Below the pieces are notes generated by a model that was not told where the DNA came from, did no database searches, and saw only the letters and a program-made list of their open reading frames with translations. Made by a program: the position numbers and the translations under genes. Of a stretch of DNA of 64,000 nt, positions 1 through 12,540 are shown piece by piece (position 1 is the stretch's first letter; the number at the start of each line of letters is the position of its first letter). The DNA is from Stenopsyche tienmushanensis (taxonomy: Eukaryota; Arthropoda; Insecta; Trichoptera; Stenopsychidae): contig WACJ01000464.1 of the NCBI GenBank assembly GCA_008973525.1, positions 1-64,000 of the forward strand. The letters are read 5' to 3'.

Positions 1-1974
1 CTGAGGCGATTAATAAAATCGTACAAGAACGCCCATGAGTTAGTGATTGAATTTACAACAGTAATTAAAATATTATTTATTATTCCAAATAATCTTATCC
101 TTACTTTACCACGTGTGGAAGGTAATGGGAAACCACCACATTAAATCTTTTCCCTAGTAAGATCTCCTATCGAGATCCCCTATATCCGATATCTGATATG
201 ACACATCAAGATTCATGCTTTAATGGACATCATAAGGACTTTAAAAAAATATTTTTATTATTTTTGATTGGCACAAGACTCAAAAGTTGTTTTTTTACAT
301 ATTTAAAAAAAATCTTAAATGTTTGAATACGTTTCAATATATTTTTAAGGTTTTTATCTATTATTTAAATAGCCGTTCTTGTAGAAAGATGCTACTAAAA
401 TTCCAGTGATTTTTCAATGATCAAAAGTGATTTTTTAATCATTAGTGATGGGCATCATTTAAGTTTACTAATAAATTTCAATAATATGATGTTATTGCTC
501 GGAGCCCATAGCATAATCCGCGTGCTAAATGTAAAAACTTTGATCCATCATCCGGACCGGTGAAATATGCACTGACAAAATAAAATAATCCACATCAACC
601 GATTTAATTTAAGCTCCGAATATTTAATGTATGCTTCATATATAATATCAAAAAAATATGTAAAGATTTGTACCTGGGTTTGTAGCGGCGTTCTGACAAA
701 TTTAGTTTGAATATATGCCTGTTTCAAAAGTAACTTTTCAACGATTAAAAAATATTTTCTATCCAATAACATGCGCATGCTTTGTATATTTATGAAATAC
801 GATTATATCATTTATGTGGTTTCTGTCTTGGCATATATATTCTACATGTTTTCTGTGTCGTGCATAAGCGCCGGCGATTATTGCAAGCACAAGGTATTTT
901 TCTTTAATCAGATTTGCCCTATTTTTCAGCATATTATCACGAACAATACCTTAAGCATGTGCGAAACCTTTAAAATTCGCGCGACATGGTGAAAATATTC
1001 GACTCTCGATATTCACACGAAAAACATATTTATGAAATCATAACGGCGGTCAGGGCGAAAGCTTTGGGTTTGATCATATTTTAACCTTTCGCGAAAAATT
1101 CAATTATAAATTTGGGATACGTAATGTTCCATAAACAAAACCATAGAAATATCTTGATTGTTAATAACATTAAATTTTCATCCGTTATTCTTGTAATAAT
1201 AATCTATAATTGCGTTGTAGCTTATTTCGCAGTTATGAAACGTGCGATGGTATCTTGTTATGACAATCCGATTATTGGATTTGCAAGTTACCTTGAAAAC
1301 TAGGTAAGTAATTCAAGTTCATTTAATACATACCCTATAAGCAATAGCCCTTGCATAAAATAATATTTAGTAGACATTCACGATTATTCTACGATCGAAA
1401 GCATTTTGTAGATGAGTTGATAAATACACTAGCAAAATATTTACATGCTTAAATTTAGCACAATTTTTGATCCTATAACAACTATATTACTATGAAAATT
1501 AGTTTTGGGAACATGAAATAAATTGATTTATCACAGAGGGGCGTACTTATTGTATTGAAATGCTTTCAAATTATAATATTTTATGTTTTTTCGTTATTAA
1601 TGATCCTAAAATTTAAATTCAATTTTGTTGGACTAAAGGATATGAATATTTTTTGATTTTTTCTAGGTGTTTTAAATCAGGGGTTGCGGACCCAATTCCA
1701 ACGCTAGGAATTTTGTATTGTTCTTGAGACTTAATTGTTGGCTCAATAATCTCATAGGCACTACGTTATAATAAATAATGATAAAAATGTATTGCTATAA
1801 CATTTATATTAGGATATAGAATTAAAAAAAACATAAAATTAATAAAAGCAGGTACTGTTAATGATTTATCACACTAAAAAAGCCGATAACCCTCAAAGGA
1901 ATCAATATTGATATCCTATCACTATGAGTGGATGACAAAATTTAATTTTTGAAGACTGGTTTTTAAATTTATTT
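1..1974. other. Intergenic, no gene recognised
   Basis: AT-rich non-coding DNA. Open frames here (for example 548-778 minus and 771-992 plus) are short, overlap antisense and match no family I know. A palindromic E-box-like CCACGTGTGG lies at 109-118; the same ten bases recur at 6739-6748. A K50-homeodomain-like inverted site, CAATCCGATTA, lies at 1264-1274. Nothing else is supportable. Confidence 0.5.
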
Positions 1975-2887
1975 ATTTCAGAAGTAGAACAATATTGTAA
2001 ACAGAAAGAAATTCCAGGACATCGACTACACATCGGAAATTTACATCTTAACGTTAAAACAGTGTATTTACCCCCTTATACCACCAGTATTTTGCAACCC
2101 ATGGACCAGGGAACTATGGCCACATTTAAAGTCTATTATTTAAAACTACATTTGCTCAAGCAATACTAGCGCTCGACGATGGAAAATCGTTTAAAGAATT
2201 TTGGAAGAATTTTAATATTCACCATGCGATTAAAAATATAGGAAAGTGATGGCTAGAGGTCACATCATCGTGCATGTATGGAATATGGAAAAAGCTAACT
2301 AAACATTTTGAAAATATAACTCATTCGCAATTTGAAAAAGAAAATGAAATTGAACACACTACAAATCTCATTGTAGAACTTTGCCAGAAGCTTGATATTA
2401 ATATTGATCATGAAGATATAAACCAACTTATAGAAAATGATTTAGATGATCTTACAAATGAATAATTATTATGCATCGAAAATCAAAGGGTTGAAGAAGA
2501 GACTAAAAAAAAGATTCGGATAACGAAAGATTTTTGAATATAAACCGCCAAAGAAATATACAGGAAAAAAAAAACAGCAAACAACTCAACTAAAGTTGGA
2601 TATATTTTTTAAAAAGACTACTACTGATTCTTCTTCCACTACTGATGATGAGCCAATGGATTATTCTTATATAAGTACATATGACGAAAGATTTTAAATA
2701 TCAAATACAGGTAAATATTTTATATTAATAAATAAATATAAATTTAACAATAAAAATATAAATAAACACACATTTTTATTTTAACACAATTTGAGTTACA
2801 TATTTTGTATGAAATTCGATTTAAGACCAATTCGAATTGCGACCAAAATCCAGGAACTTATCTCGGTCCTAAGTCGAGGACAACCTG
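1975..2887 (+). mobile_element. Tigger/pogo-like transposon relic, 5'-truncated
   Basis: The 3' half of a Tigger/Jerky-type pogo transposon. From 1981 the frame reads through the region that follows the second catalytic aspartate, then VYLPPYTTSILQPMDQG, which carries the third DDE aspartate. The DNAP segment of the second catalytic Asp is missing, apparently by internal deletion, because the frame jumps from IPG straight to GHRLHI. After about 2145 a frameshift is needed; the alternative frame continues as FKEFWKNFNIHHAIKNIGK, then a stop, then the C-terminal part (2274-2465). The tail near 2575-2697 ends in a PIP-box-like QLKLDIFF. The 3' terminal inverted repeat is visible on the minus strand as CAGGTTGTCCTCGACTTAGG ending at 2887, followed by a TA target site (2888-2889). 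No 5' terminal repeat was found. Known family: cut-and-paste transposase in the nucleus; this copy is dead. Confidence 0.8.
1981..2697 (+). pseudogene. Tigger-like transposase pseudogene (C-terminal half)
   Basis: Degenerate coding sequence of a pogo/Tigger DDE transposase. Visible are the LPPYTTSILQPMDQG block, the YGIWKKL motif and an acidic C-terminal tail (residues IENDLDDLTNE at 2430-2462). After a stop and frame changes comes a distal tail with Q-L-K-L-D-I-F-F at 2587-2610, which fits the PCNA-interacting consensus QxxLxxFF. It ends in DERF and a stop at 2697. The N-terminal CENP-B-type DNA-binding domains and the first two catalytic residues are absent. In-frame stops and at least two frameshifts rule out function. 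Confidence 0.75.
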
Positions 2888-2889
2888 TA

Positions 2890-5800
2890 TTGACTACTTA
2901 GAATGGTTTTCATGGTTTATATATTTTAAAAAATGTTATTGCTAACCAATGACTTAATCATAGGATTTCCTATAGGTATAATTTTTTATAAAATAAATTT
3001 ATCCTTTATATTTTTTATTTGCAAACTTTATAATAAAATCCAATATGATTCTGCTCGTACGATTTTTGTGTGACCTTATGAAATAGTTTTAATTTTTTTT
3101 AAATGCATTTTTGAAAGATTTATGTAAAAAAAATATAAGGGTATTATATTTTTGAATTATTGAAAGGATATAAAAAAGCAAGGTAGGAAAATTTATGCTC
3201 GGTTAGAAGTTAAGGGTGGATTTATTCGTCCGCAATGGATACGATCGAGGAATTCTTCCAGAGAATAGCGTGCATATGAATTTCAATATTTCCCGTATAT
3301 ATATTATCTGTCTGTCTTCTTCCCGAGTCCAGGCCGGGGTAGTTTCGGAACATCTGCCCGGAGTGTCGACCAATGGGATTTCCGCCGCGTACAAGTGGGG
3401 AAAATCGCGCATTGCCATTGGTTGTTTTTTGCCGGTGACCGCTGCCCCCTCCTCTTTCCGTTGGAGTTACACGTGGAGTCTGGCAGCTCCGGCACCTTCG
3501 CCACCCAACTGGATATTAAAGGATTTCTCTTCAGACAAATTACCACCTTATCAACACCAATATTCAAAGTCGATAACACATCCTTTCTCATACGAATAAA
3601 ACTTTGCATTTCCATAATAAAAAATAATATCAAAAGACTGTAAATTTCAGCTGTTATGTATTAAAATATACTTACACATTATATTAATCTTTAAGAATAA
3701 ATATATGGGATTATTTCCAAATAAATAATAATGATCTTATTAGTTTTAAAACTCAAAATAGCAATTAATTGTTTTATAAAAGCAATTACATTATATCCGT
3801 AATTTACATGCAAGACTTAAAAATATGCGAAAAATGCATAATAATCATTGAATCTGTTTAATCTTATGTAATATGGATTTATGTTGATCATGTCAATTAA
3901 ACTTTATATGAGGTCTTTCAATGGAGATGCTTAAAATTTGTTGGGCTATAACGACCATGTCGTTAAGGCAATATTTACCAAATTTATTGTGAATTGTTTA
4001 GTAATATATAGCAAATCATCATGGAAAGTTATAGCAATAACATGTGCAGATTATTAAATTTTATTTTTATATCAGTATTCCGTTTAAGAAACGTTTTGCA
4101 AAAAAATCGTCTTTAGCGTCGAAGTCCATTTTTGGACGAATTAATGTGTTTTCAACAGGATGTGGATACCACGATGGATATTCTGCACGATCGATTTCAG
4201 GGCATGACTAACGAAATCTATATAAGCAATGACCCAAAGTAATTTTATAGATATCTTTGACATGTGTATCATCTAAATCTGTGATTTTCAAAGCAATCTC
4301 CATAAGAGATTTTTTTATGGGAATAAGAAGTTTATGCGATAGTTTTAAATTATTTACTATGATTCTTAAACCAAAACAAAGCTATTAGAATAGGAATATA
4401 AAACTAATTATCCCTCATAAACAACCCTGTTCGATTTATCTCAGTTTTCAGAATCAAGTTATTGGGATTCATCTGGATAAAGACATTAACTCAACTAATT
4501 CCCCCCAGCAGACATTTTTGACAGCGTGCATACAATAATTATACTTTTGCATATAATTCAATAAGTATTCTTTATCACATTTAATGGTTGTTTTAATAAA
4601 TTTCTCTTTTTGGCAATGCTGATTTGATATATTGTAATAAATCTAACACACAATGAGAACATTATTTTTTTCATTTCTGCAGTCCTTTCTCAGACACTTT
4701 TGTCTCAAATCAGCGACTGTACACAATATTCTTTTGGTGTGCTTCAACAGCGAAACTGTTGTTCAATTGACGTTAAATCCGATACAAAATGTCCTGTTTG
4801 AGTTCTTAAATACGGAAACAGATTGTATCATTACGAGCAAACACTCAAAATTAATGCAAGCAACCAAAATAACCCGTTCCGTCTGTAAATATTTAAATAA
4901 CGCATTTATGAACTGTAAATATCGTGTAACACGTTCAGGTATAAAAGATACAGGTGATGGTTGGTATCCTGGGAAAGTCAAATCTGGCCGTTCATTAACG
5001 CATAGCGATCGCCAACCATCGTTCCTGTGTTTTCAAATTCAATTAAATATTTTCATCGTTATAAGAGAAGGTCCTATAATATAGGTAATATAGATTTTTT
5101 TTACATACATTTTTCACGGGGTAGTTTTTATTTGTTTTCCACACGTGTTAAAATCAAGATTATTTCAATGCAAAGTAGGAAAATATCTATGTTATAGTTG
5201 CGAAATTATCATTATTTTAAAATGATATTCAGACTGTTGATGCAAATCCAGTCACTCATTTACGTCTCTGTATATTTTTATTAATTATGTCAGTATTAGT
5301 TTTTCAGATCCAGAAAATCATCTTTAATATGCATTTAGGGTTATTTATTTGGTTGTTTCATGTCTTGAATAACATGCAACGTTATTCCAGATGTGCCTTT
5401 AAGTGGTATTCAATTTGGCTTTAATTCTACGCGTTTTGCTATTTCGACATTGTAAAAATTCACTTTCCTATTTCAAATTGATAAATTCGATTGTAGTATT
5501 ATGCCTGGATTACATGTTGTGGCGAACGTGTTTGTACGAGTATTTGAAATGTGTGTTAATACGTTTGTTGGATTACATTGTTGTATTATTTTGTCAAAAA
5601 AGCTTTTATATTCGATTTGAGCGTTTTTTCTAAGGATCCATTTTTTATTGGAAAACTGCTCATTTGAAAGGATTTACGATAAACCTGCTCCCACACGTTG
5701 CCCGGAGCAAAACACAAAAGTAAATATCGGGCCCTGGGTTGTCCCCGGGCTAATCTCAAGTATAAAGCCTCTGCGCAAAACACGATGAATTCACCGATTC

Positions 5801-8559
5801 GATACGAAAAAAGGCAGAGTTAATATATTTTTATAAAAACAAGAATCTTTCGTTGTTTATTGTATAGAAATAGAACGAATTTCAAAGAGGGGATAGAGGA
5901 ATATCCGAGCGATTTTCAGCATTGTTGATAAAGCGTATTTTATAAATTTGAACGTGAGAATGCCACAAATTTTTCAAATAATAAATTAACTCGAAAAAAT
6001 TGGGTATTAGTGGCGAATGTTCAATTAAATCCGTTACTGGCCACGCGCACCATCCCCCAAAGGATTTCATCGATTCCTTACTTCCTTAACGGATAAATCA
6101 GTCCCCGTTTTGGATTAACATTTAATAGCTTCACAGCCAAAGTACACATGGCTTTATATAATACATCCCTAACAAAAGTTTCGCAATAAAAAAATAAAAT
6201 ATACAACTTTATCGAATGATTTTGAGCGGCAAATTTATGAAACCATCCTTATTTTTTCATTCGCAAATTTATTTGATCTTTTAAATATATTTTTTTTAAA
6301 TTGCGATAATCTGCTTAAATTTATGATTGGTTGCTATTTTTTAAATCTGAGTTTAGAGGTTGGATTTGAATTTAATTGGGCCGTAATTACGTGCCAACTG
6401 TATGTCGAAATCCTGAACAAACTTTCAGCCCTCCGCATCCATTTCTTATTCTTACGCAAACGCACAAAAAGCGAAAAGCTTTTTATTTTTATTTCGAATA
6501 AGAAAATAGTTGGTGCCACTTTATTTATACTACTTCTTGATCTATTTGTATTTCCGTAAGTAATTCCATACAATAACAATCCATCGGAATTGAATAGTTA
6601 GACATGGATTTTTTTTTAACCAGTATGCTTTTATTCCTATGTATTAACAATCACAATTAATAAAATCATTTTCATGCATTGACTTTGAATCGTTTTGAGT
6701 GTATTTTTTTGTATTTCAAACGAAAAAATGTAATGTTGCCACGTGTGGCTTTAAAAAATGGAGACAACTTGCATGGATTCTTTTCAATTTGCTATAGGAA
6801 TAAAACGGCGGAAGTAAATACGAATTGAACATTGTTGTTGACAATTATACCTGGATTATACTTCAAAAGGATACCATTGTCAGAATTCAATTTTTTAGAA
6901 TTCAGATAAATAAATAATCGATTTAACCATTAATTTGTATTATAATTTTTTCACCCAAAGCTAAATTTACGCTCTTCTTTATGTAAGCCCCTGTAACAAA
7001 TTTATTAAGTTCATTTTCTTATAATTTAATAATAAGTTGGAATATTGCTACCTACAAAATGATATAACGCTCAGAATTTTGGGTCCTAATTAACCACTTA
7101 ACCCGCAGTTTAGGCAAATCTACTCCTGTACTCGAATTTAACATAATGTTGAAATAACAATTTAGATGGAATCATGATCGGTTAAATATAACAGCTATTA
7201 ATCTAGTATTATTTGCTATATTATGCGATGATGTTTTATTATAATCGATGTTGATTTTAGTTGGAGATTGCGATGATACGATATTGAGAAAACATTTGGG
7301 CTGTGTATTAATCCCGATGAAGGACTAAATTAATCAACATGTTTTGTTAATAGGGTAATACATGATATAGGAAAAAGCTAAAAAGGATTTATCTTTGAAT
7401 ATATCGAATAATAGAAGGACGATCTCCGTAGGAGATTTTCATAGAGGTTTTGTATGGCTATTCTCCTTTTTATTCTTTTCGAATATATTTTTTTAGATAA
7501 AAGTGAGATGAGAATAAAAATATTGAATATAGTGTTTTCCCCATTGCTTTTCACTTACAATGAAATGTTACAAATCAGTCAATCATAATCAGCTTTTATT
7601 AGATCCAAGATATAAGTGTAAAATTGGATTAAGTAAAAATCATCTCAATATTTGGTGAAAATCTAGACATTTTGAAGAAGAATCTAAATTTTAAAATATT
7701 TCAATTGTTAATGCCAATGCCATGATATTACGATGGTGTTCGATATTGCAAATGATTAATGCCAAGTTTTCTTCAATATATTTTTATTTTCAGTTTAAAC
7801 AATAAACTGCACAATTTGGACAATGATCCGAAGTCTGATTTTTTTCACATAAAAGTAAGAGTGAGGACTTTGAATTATGGAAAGAAACTTGGAATAAGGG
7901 ATGCTTTTGAAAGGATGTCAATCAAGTTACAATTAAGGGACAAAAATTAGGACATAAGTCTAGATACAAAATAGATGTAGTTGATTTTAAATATGCTTAC
8001 ATTGTAAGATAATATAAAGCTAATGGATGTGGATATATAGCACTAGTAGCTACATCTACCCCAATAATATATTGTATTAAGTCAGAAATGCTAGTCAAGA
8101 GACAGGTTTTAGAACACTTTCGTTTTAGATTGTACATATTGCAATTTTAACTTAAGGGTTTTATATAATTGAAAGATCTCAAAGTTTCATAGTTGAGTTA
8201 CTACCAAGACAGTTGTATATTTAAATACATATTGATTGACCGTATAATAAAAAATATCTTAGGTTATTTAACCCCTCGGATGCTAAACAACGATATATCA
8301 TCGATTGACGAAACCAACAAGGGCTACAAACAACGATTAACTATTGATTAACGCCATTAATAACGTTTGTCAAAAAACACCATAGAATCCAATAGGTTAA
8401 ATTATTAAAAACATAATAATGGCATGGATTTAGATATTTTAAAAAATGCAATTTTTTAGCTCATGTAAGATTTGGATATATTTATGTGGAATTTAATTAA
8501 AAAAATGGTAGTGTCTGAATAAATTGAATACTAATCTGTAAATAACTACTCTGATTCTG
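2890..8559. other. Intergenic upstream of goosecoid
   Basis: No gene recognised. Three blocks stand out from the AT-rich background by more balanced base composition: 3195-3530 (contains CCAATGGG and CCATTGG motifs), 4640-5085, and 5680-6120. These may be conserved regulatory DNA of gsc or of an unseen neighbour. The open frame at 7759-7950 follows a plausible splice acceptor (TATTTTTATTTTCAG ending near 7793) but resembles no protein I know. The 127-143 codon frames at 3216-3599 and 4653-5084 are at the length expected by chance in this composition. Confidence 0.4.
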
Positions 8560-8564
8560 TTTGT

Positions 8565-8613
8565 GACGTTTAGGTCAATCTACCCTACCGCACCCATAGA
8601 AGTTTCACTTCAA
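8565..8613 (-). repeat. Fragment of 22.3-kb-type MITE end
   Basis: The segment CTACCCTACCGC followed by TTTCACTT is nearly the same as the end of the 22271-22522 element (TTGCCCTACCGC ... ATTTCACTT). It is probably a truncated copy; no partner end was found nearby. Confidence 0.4.
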
Positions 8614-8859
8614 TAATTAAAATAATACTTGGGGGATGAATATTTTGGTATGTCAGTATTTTAATGTTTTTTTTAAAGCACATCAGCTTTCATTTTAATA
8701 GTCATTTAAGAAAAAATGTATGCAAATCGCCCGACATGATTTGAATTGATTTATGTTGATTTTTATACATGTGGATTAATATGTAAACACATGTCATGAG
8801 CATATTGTATGTATATTCCATATGATGTAGTAAAGAGTGAAAATAAAGGGTATAACGAT

Positions 8860-9371
8860 TGAGAGGGGTGACAAAGGTGATCGTTTGTCGCACGAAACGC
8901 CTTTTGGAGCGAGCGAGAAGGAGGGGAAGCACCCCTGAAGCTCCGCCTACCCCGTCCCGCCTCCGCCCACCACCCCTCCACGCTGCACTCACTTCCGTCA
9001 CTGATAACGACATTCGTCACTCGTCACTCGCCATTCAAACCCGCACACATACCTAACATTCACCGACCGGACATCGGAATTCTATCAACAATCAGTGATA
9101 TATATTTATTAGTGATTTCTAATGATTGTATGTGTTCATGGTGATTTAAATATTATGCCAAATAAAAATTGCAATATTAAAGTGGTTTAAAAATATACAT
9201 TGAATCGGCTCGAGGATTATTCGAAAGAACATGTTGAATCGATAAGTGAAATTGCGCGTCGAAGAAAATCGATTGAGAAGAATTCTAGTGTTTTTGAATA
9301 TTTGGAAAAAAAAATCAGCCAAGTTGGAGACCCTGAGTGCTGGACGGTGGGAGCGGGGAGGGGCCGAGGAG
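8860..9371 (+). promoter_or_regulatory. Probable gsc promoter and 5' UTR
   Basis: A CpG-containing, GC-richer segment begins near 8860 and leads into exon 1. No convincing TATA box is seen. A TCAGTG initiator-like motif occurs near 9092-9097, but no element fixes the start site. Two short upstream ORFs precede the gsc start: ATG at 9124 (running into the UTR) and ATG at 9231 (four codons, then TAA). Some translational damping is possible. The placement rests on adjacency to exon 1 and on composition only. Confidence 0.4.
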
Positions 9372-9636
9372 ATGGGCGAAGGCGCAGGCGAACGTACAGG
9401 GGTTGCGCCTCCGGGGGCCCAAACCGGAGGCTGCTGGCCCGGGGCTGGAGGCATCGCCGGGGGCCGCGGAGTTCCCGGAGCGGCCTTCACGATAGCCAGC
9501 CTCCTGGCGCCGCGCCCTCCACGTCCTCCTAGGCCTCCGCATCCTCATCAGCACCCTCCGTTGGCACCCCCGGCATTACGCCTGCATCAGCTTGCCGCCG
9601 CCGCCTCCGGATTCCATGCCGCCCATGATTTCTTCG
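9372..9636 (+). CDS. gsc: goosecoid exon 1 (eh1 repression motif)
   Basis: First coding exon of a goosecoid homeobox repressor, encoding residues 1-88 plus the first base of codon 89. The ATG at 9372 is the first in-frame methionine: the open frame extends upstream to 9246 without another ATG. It has G at -3 and G at +4. Residues 2-36 are Gly/Ala-rich. Residues 39-47 are FTIASLLAP, matching the eh1/Goosecoid-engrailed motif (FxIxxLL), which in known family members recruits the Groucho corepressor. A proline-arginine run (47-58), a His/Pro stretch and an Ala-rich segment follow. The exon ends TTC TTC G with the donor GTAAAT at 9637, a phase 1 intron. Unlike its surroundings the exon is very GC-rich. 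An additional upstream coding exon cannot be excluded, but none is needed. Confidence 0.85.
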
Positions 9637-10739
9637 GTAAATTATATCATATTTTAAGTCCTCTCCAACAATCGATAAAATTGATATATGAGAATTTAAA
9701 AAAACTTCTCATGTACATCAAAAATTCAAATGCGACGGCTTATCGTTTCGAATTTATATAACCAAAGAACCGGATATTTTTATACTTATCGTCCAAACTC
9801 TATTTAAAAAAATTAATACAAATACAAAATATAATCGAGCCTATTGAATCAATATTCCGGAAACAATGCTAGTTAAATGTCAAAGCTTTAATCATAATTG
9901 AATGTAAATATTATTGGCGAGTTTGATTAAATCCAACTATATTATCGGCACAACAAAAGGTCTTCATTAATTTCATTAAATCATTGTTTGGATGCAATTT
10001 CATTATCGTAAAATTTTCAATGCAAATTATGCCGGCAGACTGCAATTTTGCATGTTGATCTTATTGAGCTTATTGAATGTTAAAAATGCAATTTTCAACG
10101 GTCGGAAGTATTGGCGGCAATCGGAAATGGGCCTACGATGGAAAACATCCTATAGCTGATCCCATCAACTTCTTAGCACAAGAGACGTCCAATCATGATT
10201 ACAGTGCTTACAATTGATAAGACGAATTGAAATTAAATTGGATGCCAGAAATGGTTATAATTCATATGGTGTATTTTTGTCATGGTTTAATATGAATTTT
10301 CAATTGAAATATGGACGTATATGTGCGTTAGAATTTTTAAAATGTTATTTGGCTTCCCTGCATTCAAATAAACGTAATGGAAATATTTGTATGGGATGAT
10401 GGATTAAATGTTAATGTAAAATGAATATATTATCGCAGAAGATTTGCGTGGTTGGTCGCTCTGTAAAATAATAGAAATTAATTCACGGAAAGTATGAAAG
10501 TTTAAAGAATATCAAGGCCCGCCGAGATTCGTTTTAATTTTTCCCGCAAAAACTTTTATGGGGGACTTTCGCAATCGCTGCATAAAAATTTAGTGTTTAT
10601 TTTTACGGCTGAATTGTAAAATTGTTGTATTTCTTGGATTTCTTCGCTTTCGCTGTGAGAAATTAGCAGTGCGTTCATTGTACGAATTAAAACGTGAATG
10701 AGATGATTTAAGATAATTTTGTTATCTGAGAAAACACTT

Positions 10740-11170
10740 AAGAGAGTATTTCTTTCCATATTCGGCGCGGCGGGGGTCGGGGTCGGCAACCCTCCCATCG
10801 GCCCCTCCCTCGGGGGGAAAGAATAATCTTTTATGCGTAGAACCGAATCATTCAACCGTCAAAATATTATTCTAAAAAATAAAGAATAACATTAGCGTAA
10901 GCGGTTAGCGCTGCGGAGGGGCACCCGGAGGAACGGGACGGGAGTTGGCCGTGTCTCTTTTGAATGAAGAGGACGTAGCTAGCGTTGGCGATGGGGTGTT
11001 TTGGGGGACGTCTAGGGGGTTCAGGGTAAACACATCGCGGATAAAAGAGACCCCCAGCACTTCGCCGAAGGTTTCTTTCTAAAAATCCGGGATGTTCTCA
11101 GGAACGGCAGATTTGCTCAGATATATTGATTCGCCGAGACAGTCGCGGTGCACGCCACTACGCTAAGGAG
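10740..11170. promoter_or_regulatory. GC/CpG-rich island in gsc intron 1
   Basis: This stretch of about 430 bp is far richer in G, C and CpG than its flanks. It has no long open frame with family resemblance and is flanked by ordinary AT-rich intron. Candidate roles are an intronic enhancer or an alternative gsc promoter. The call is by composition and position only. Confidence 0.3.
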
Positions 11171-12540
11171 TGCCATTAAAATGTTTGCACAAGTTATTTG
11201 TTCCCCGGTGTCGGTTTCCAGCTATGGGGAATTCATCACATCATCCGGAAATCGACAGCTTCCAATAACAAAAGGCACCATCGAACATATAAAATAGCCG
11301 ATACTCATCCAATGGTGATGAAATGTCTTATAATATTTTGTCGACATTCTGGCAAAGATTCAATCTTCTATCCAGATTTATCACAGATTCTAACCAGAAA
11401 AGCTGAATTTCATGATCAATATGAATTTATAACATAAAAGTAGATGAATCATATGTACAATATTTAGATATTATGGATTTATACAACGAATTTTTATATT
11501 TTTGCTTTAATATTATACCTATGAATAGATTTTATAATATGAGACTAAAACTACGTAGTGGGGGATAAAATTTGCAATATTTTTAATGTAAAAAGATTTA
11601 AAAAAAATATATATTTGGATCAAAAGATATCAAATACAACTCTCAATTGGTTATTGTTCTTAAACAAATATTTGAAAAGCAACAATGGTGACTTATAATA
11701 TGAAGGTTTTATTGGAGTGATCTCAGTAATAAGTGCCAAAATATAAATACATCCATATCCGAGTCTAAAAAGATTACATGTTTTGAGCAGTAAGAGATCA
11801 TGGAAAAATTAGGAATTTGTTCCGGTCATAATTTGGGATGGTCGTATATTTCTGTTTATCTTTGAATGTATACTTAAATTTGTGTATATTCAAAAATATA
11901 TGATATAATTTCAATAAAAATCCAATTTCTTAGATAAATTATGGGATTTATGAGTTTTCTGATCGATCGTCTTGGTAAAAAAGTATCTTTTTCTCTTATT
12001 ATAAGAATTATTGTTGGACAAAGACATAATGGGTGATTAGAGTAGCAACATTAATTGAAGGGTAATTTGAAAATAATGATTATTTCACCACTCATTATTT
12101 CTTGCCTAAAAAATTCGTATTTAAATAATCTTAGCCTAATTTAACTATACGCAGAAGGCAATGGGTAACTATCATAATATAATGTAATAATGGCATTATA
12201 ATAAAAATAAAGTAATCCGTTTTTCAAACACATTCCATTTTCATGTCTAAATGGCAAAAATTCAAAATAAAACGCCCAAGCTTAATCGATAGAAATAGGT
12301 TCATATTGTGAAAATATTTATTCTTTTATAGCAAAAATACTCAAAAATTAAATGTGCACGCTTTTAAAATATTTCGTCCAGAACTGTGAGTGAAATTTAT
12401 AAACAACGTCATATTTGTTGTAATGTTTCAAAAAAGCCAAAATGTCAAAAATATGGAAAAAAGTTGAAAGAGACTGTGTCTTATAATATTTTGATAATTA
12501 AATCTGTTCAATTGATGATTTTTCAATACCATTCAATATA

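Noticed and set aside
4653..5084. 143-codon plus-strand open frame
   Set aside because: In DNA of roughly one-third GC, one open frame of 130-140 codons is expected by chance in 64 kb. It has no domain, promoter or splice context.
8268..8400. Possible piggyBac-type MITE (TTTAACCCCTCGG...GGTTAA)
   Set aside because: The right end does not mirror the left beyond a few bases.
9246..9371. Start of Gsc at 9246
   Set aside because: The codon there is GTG; the first in-frame ATG is 9372, with good context.
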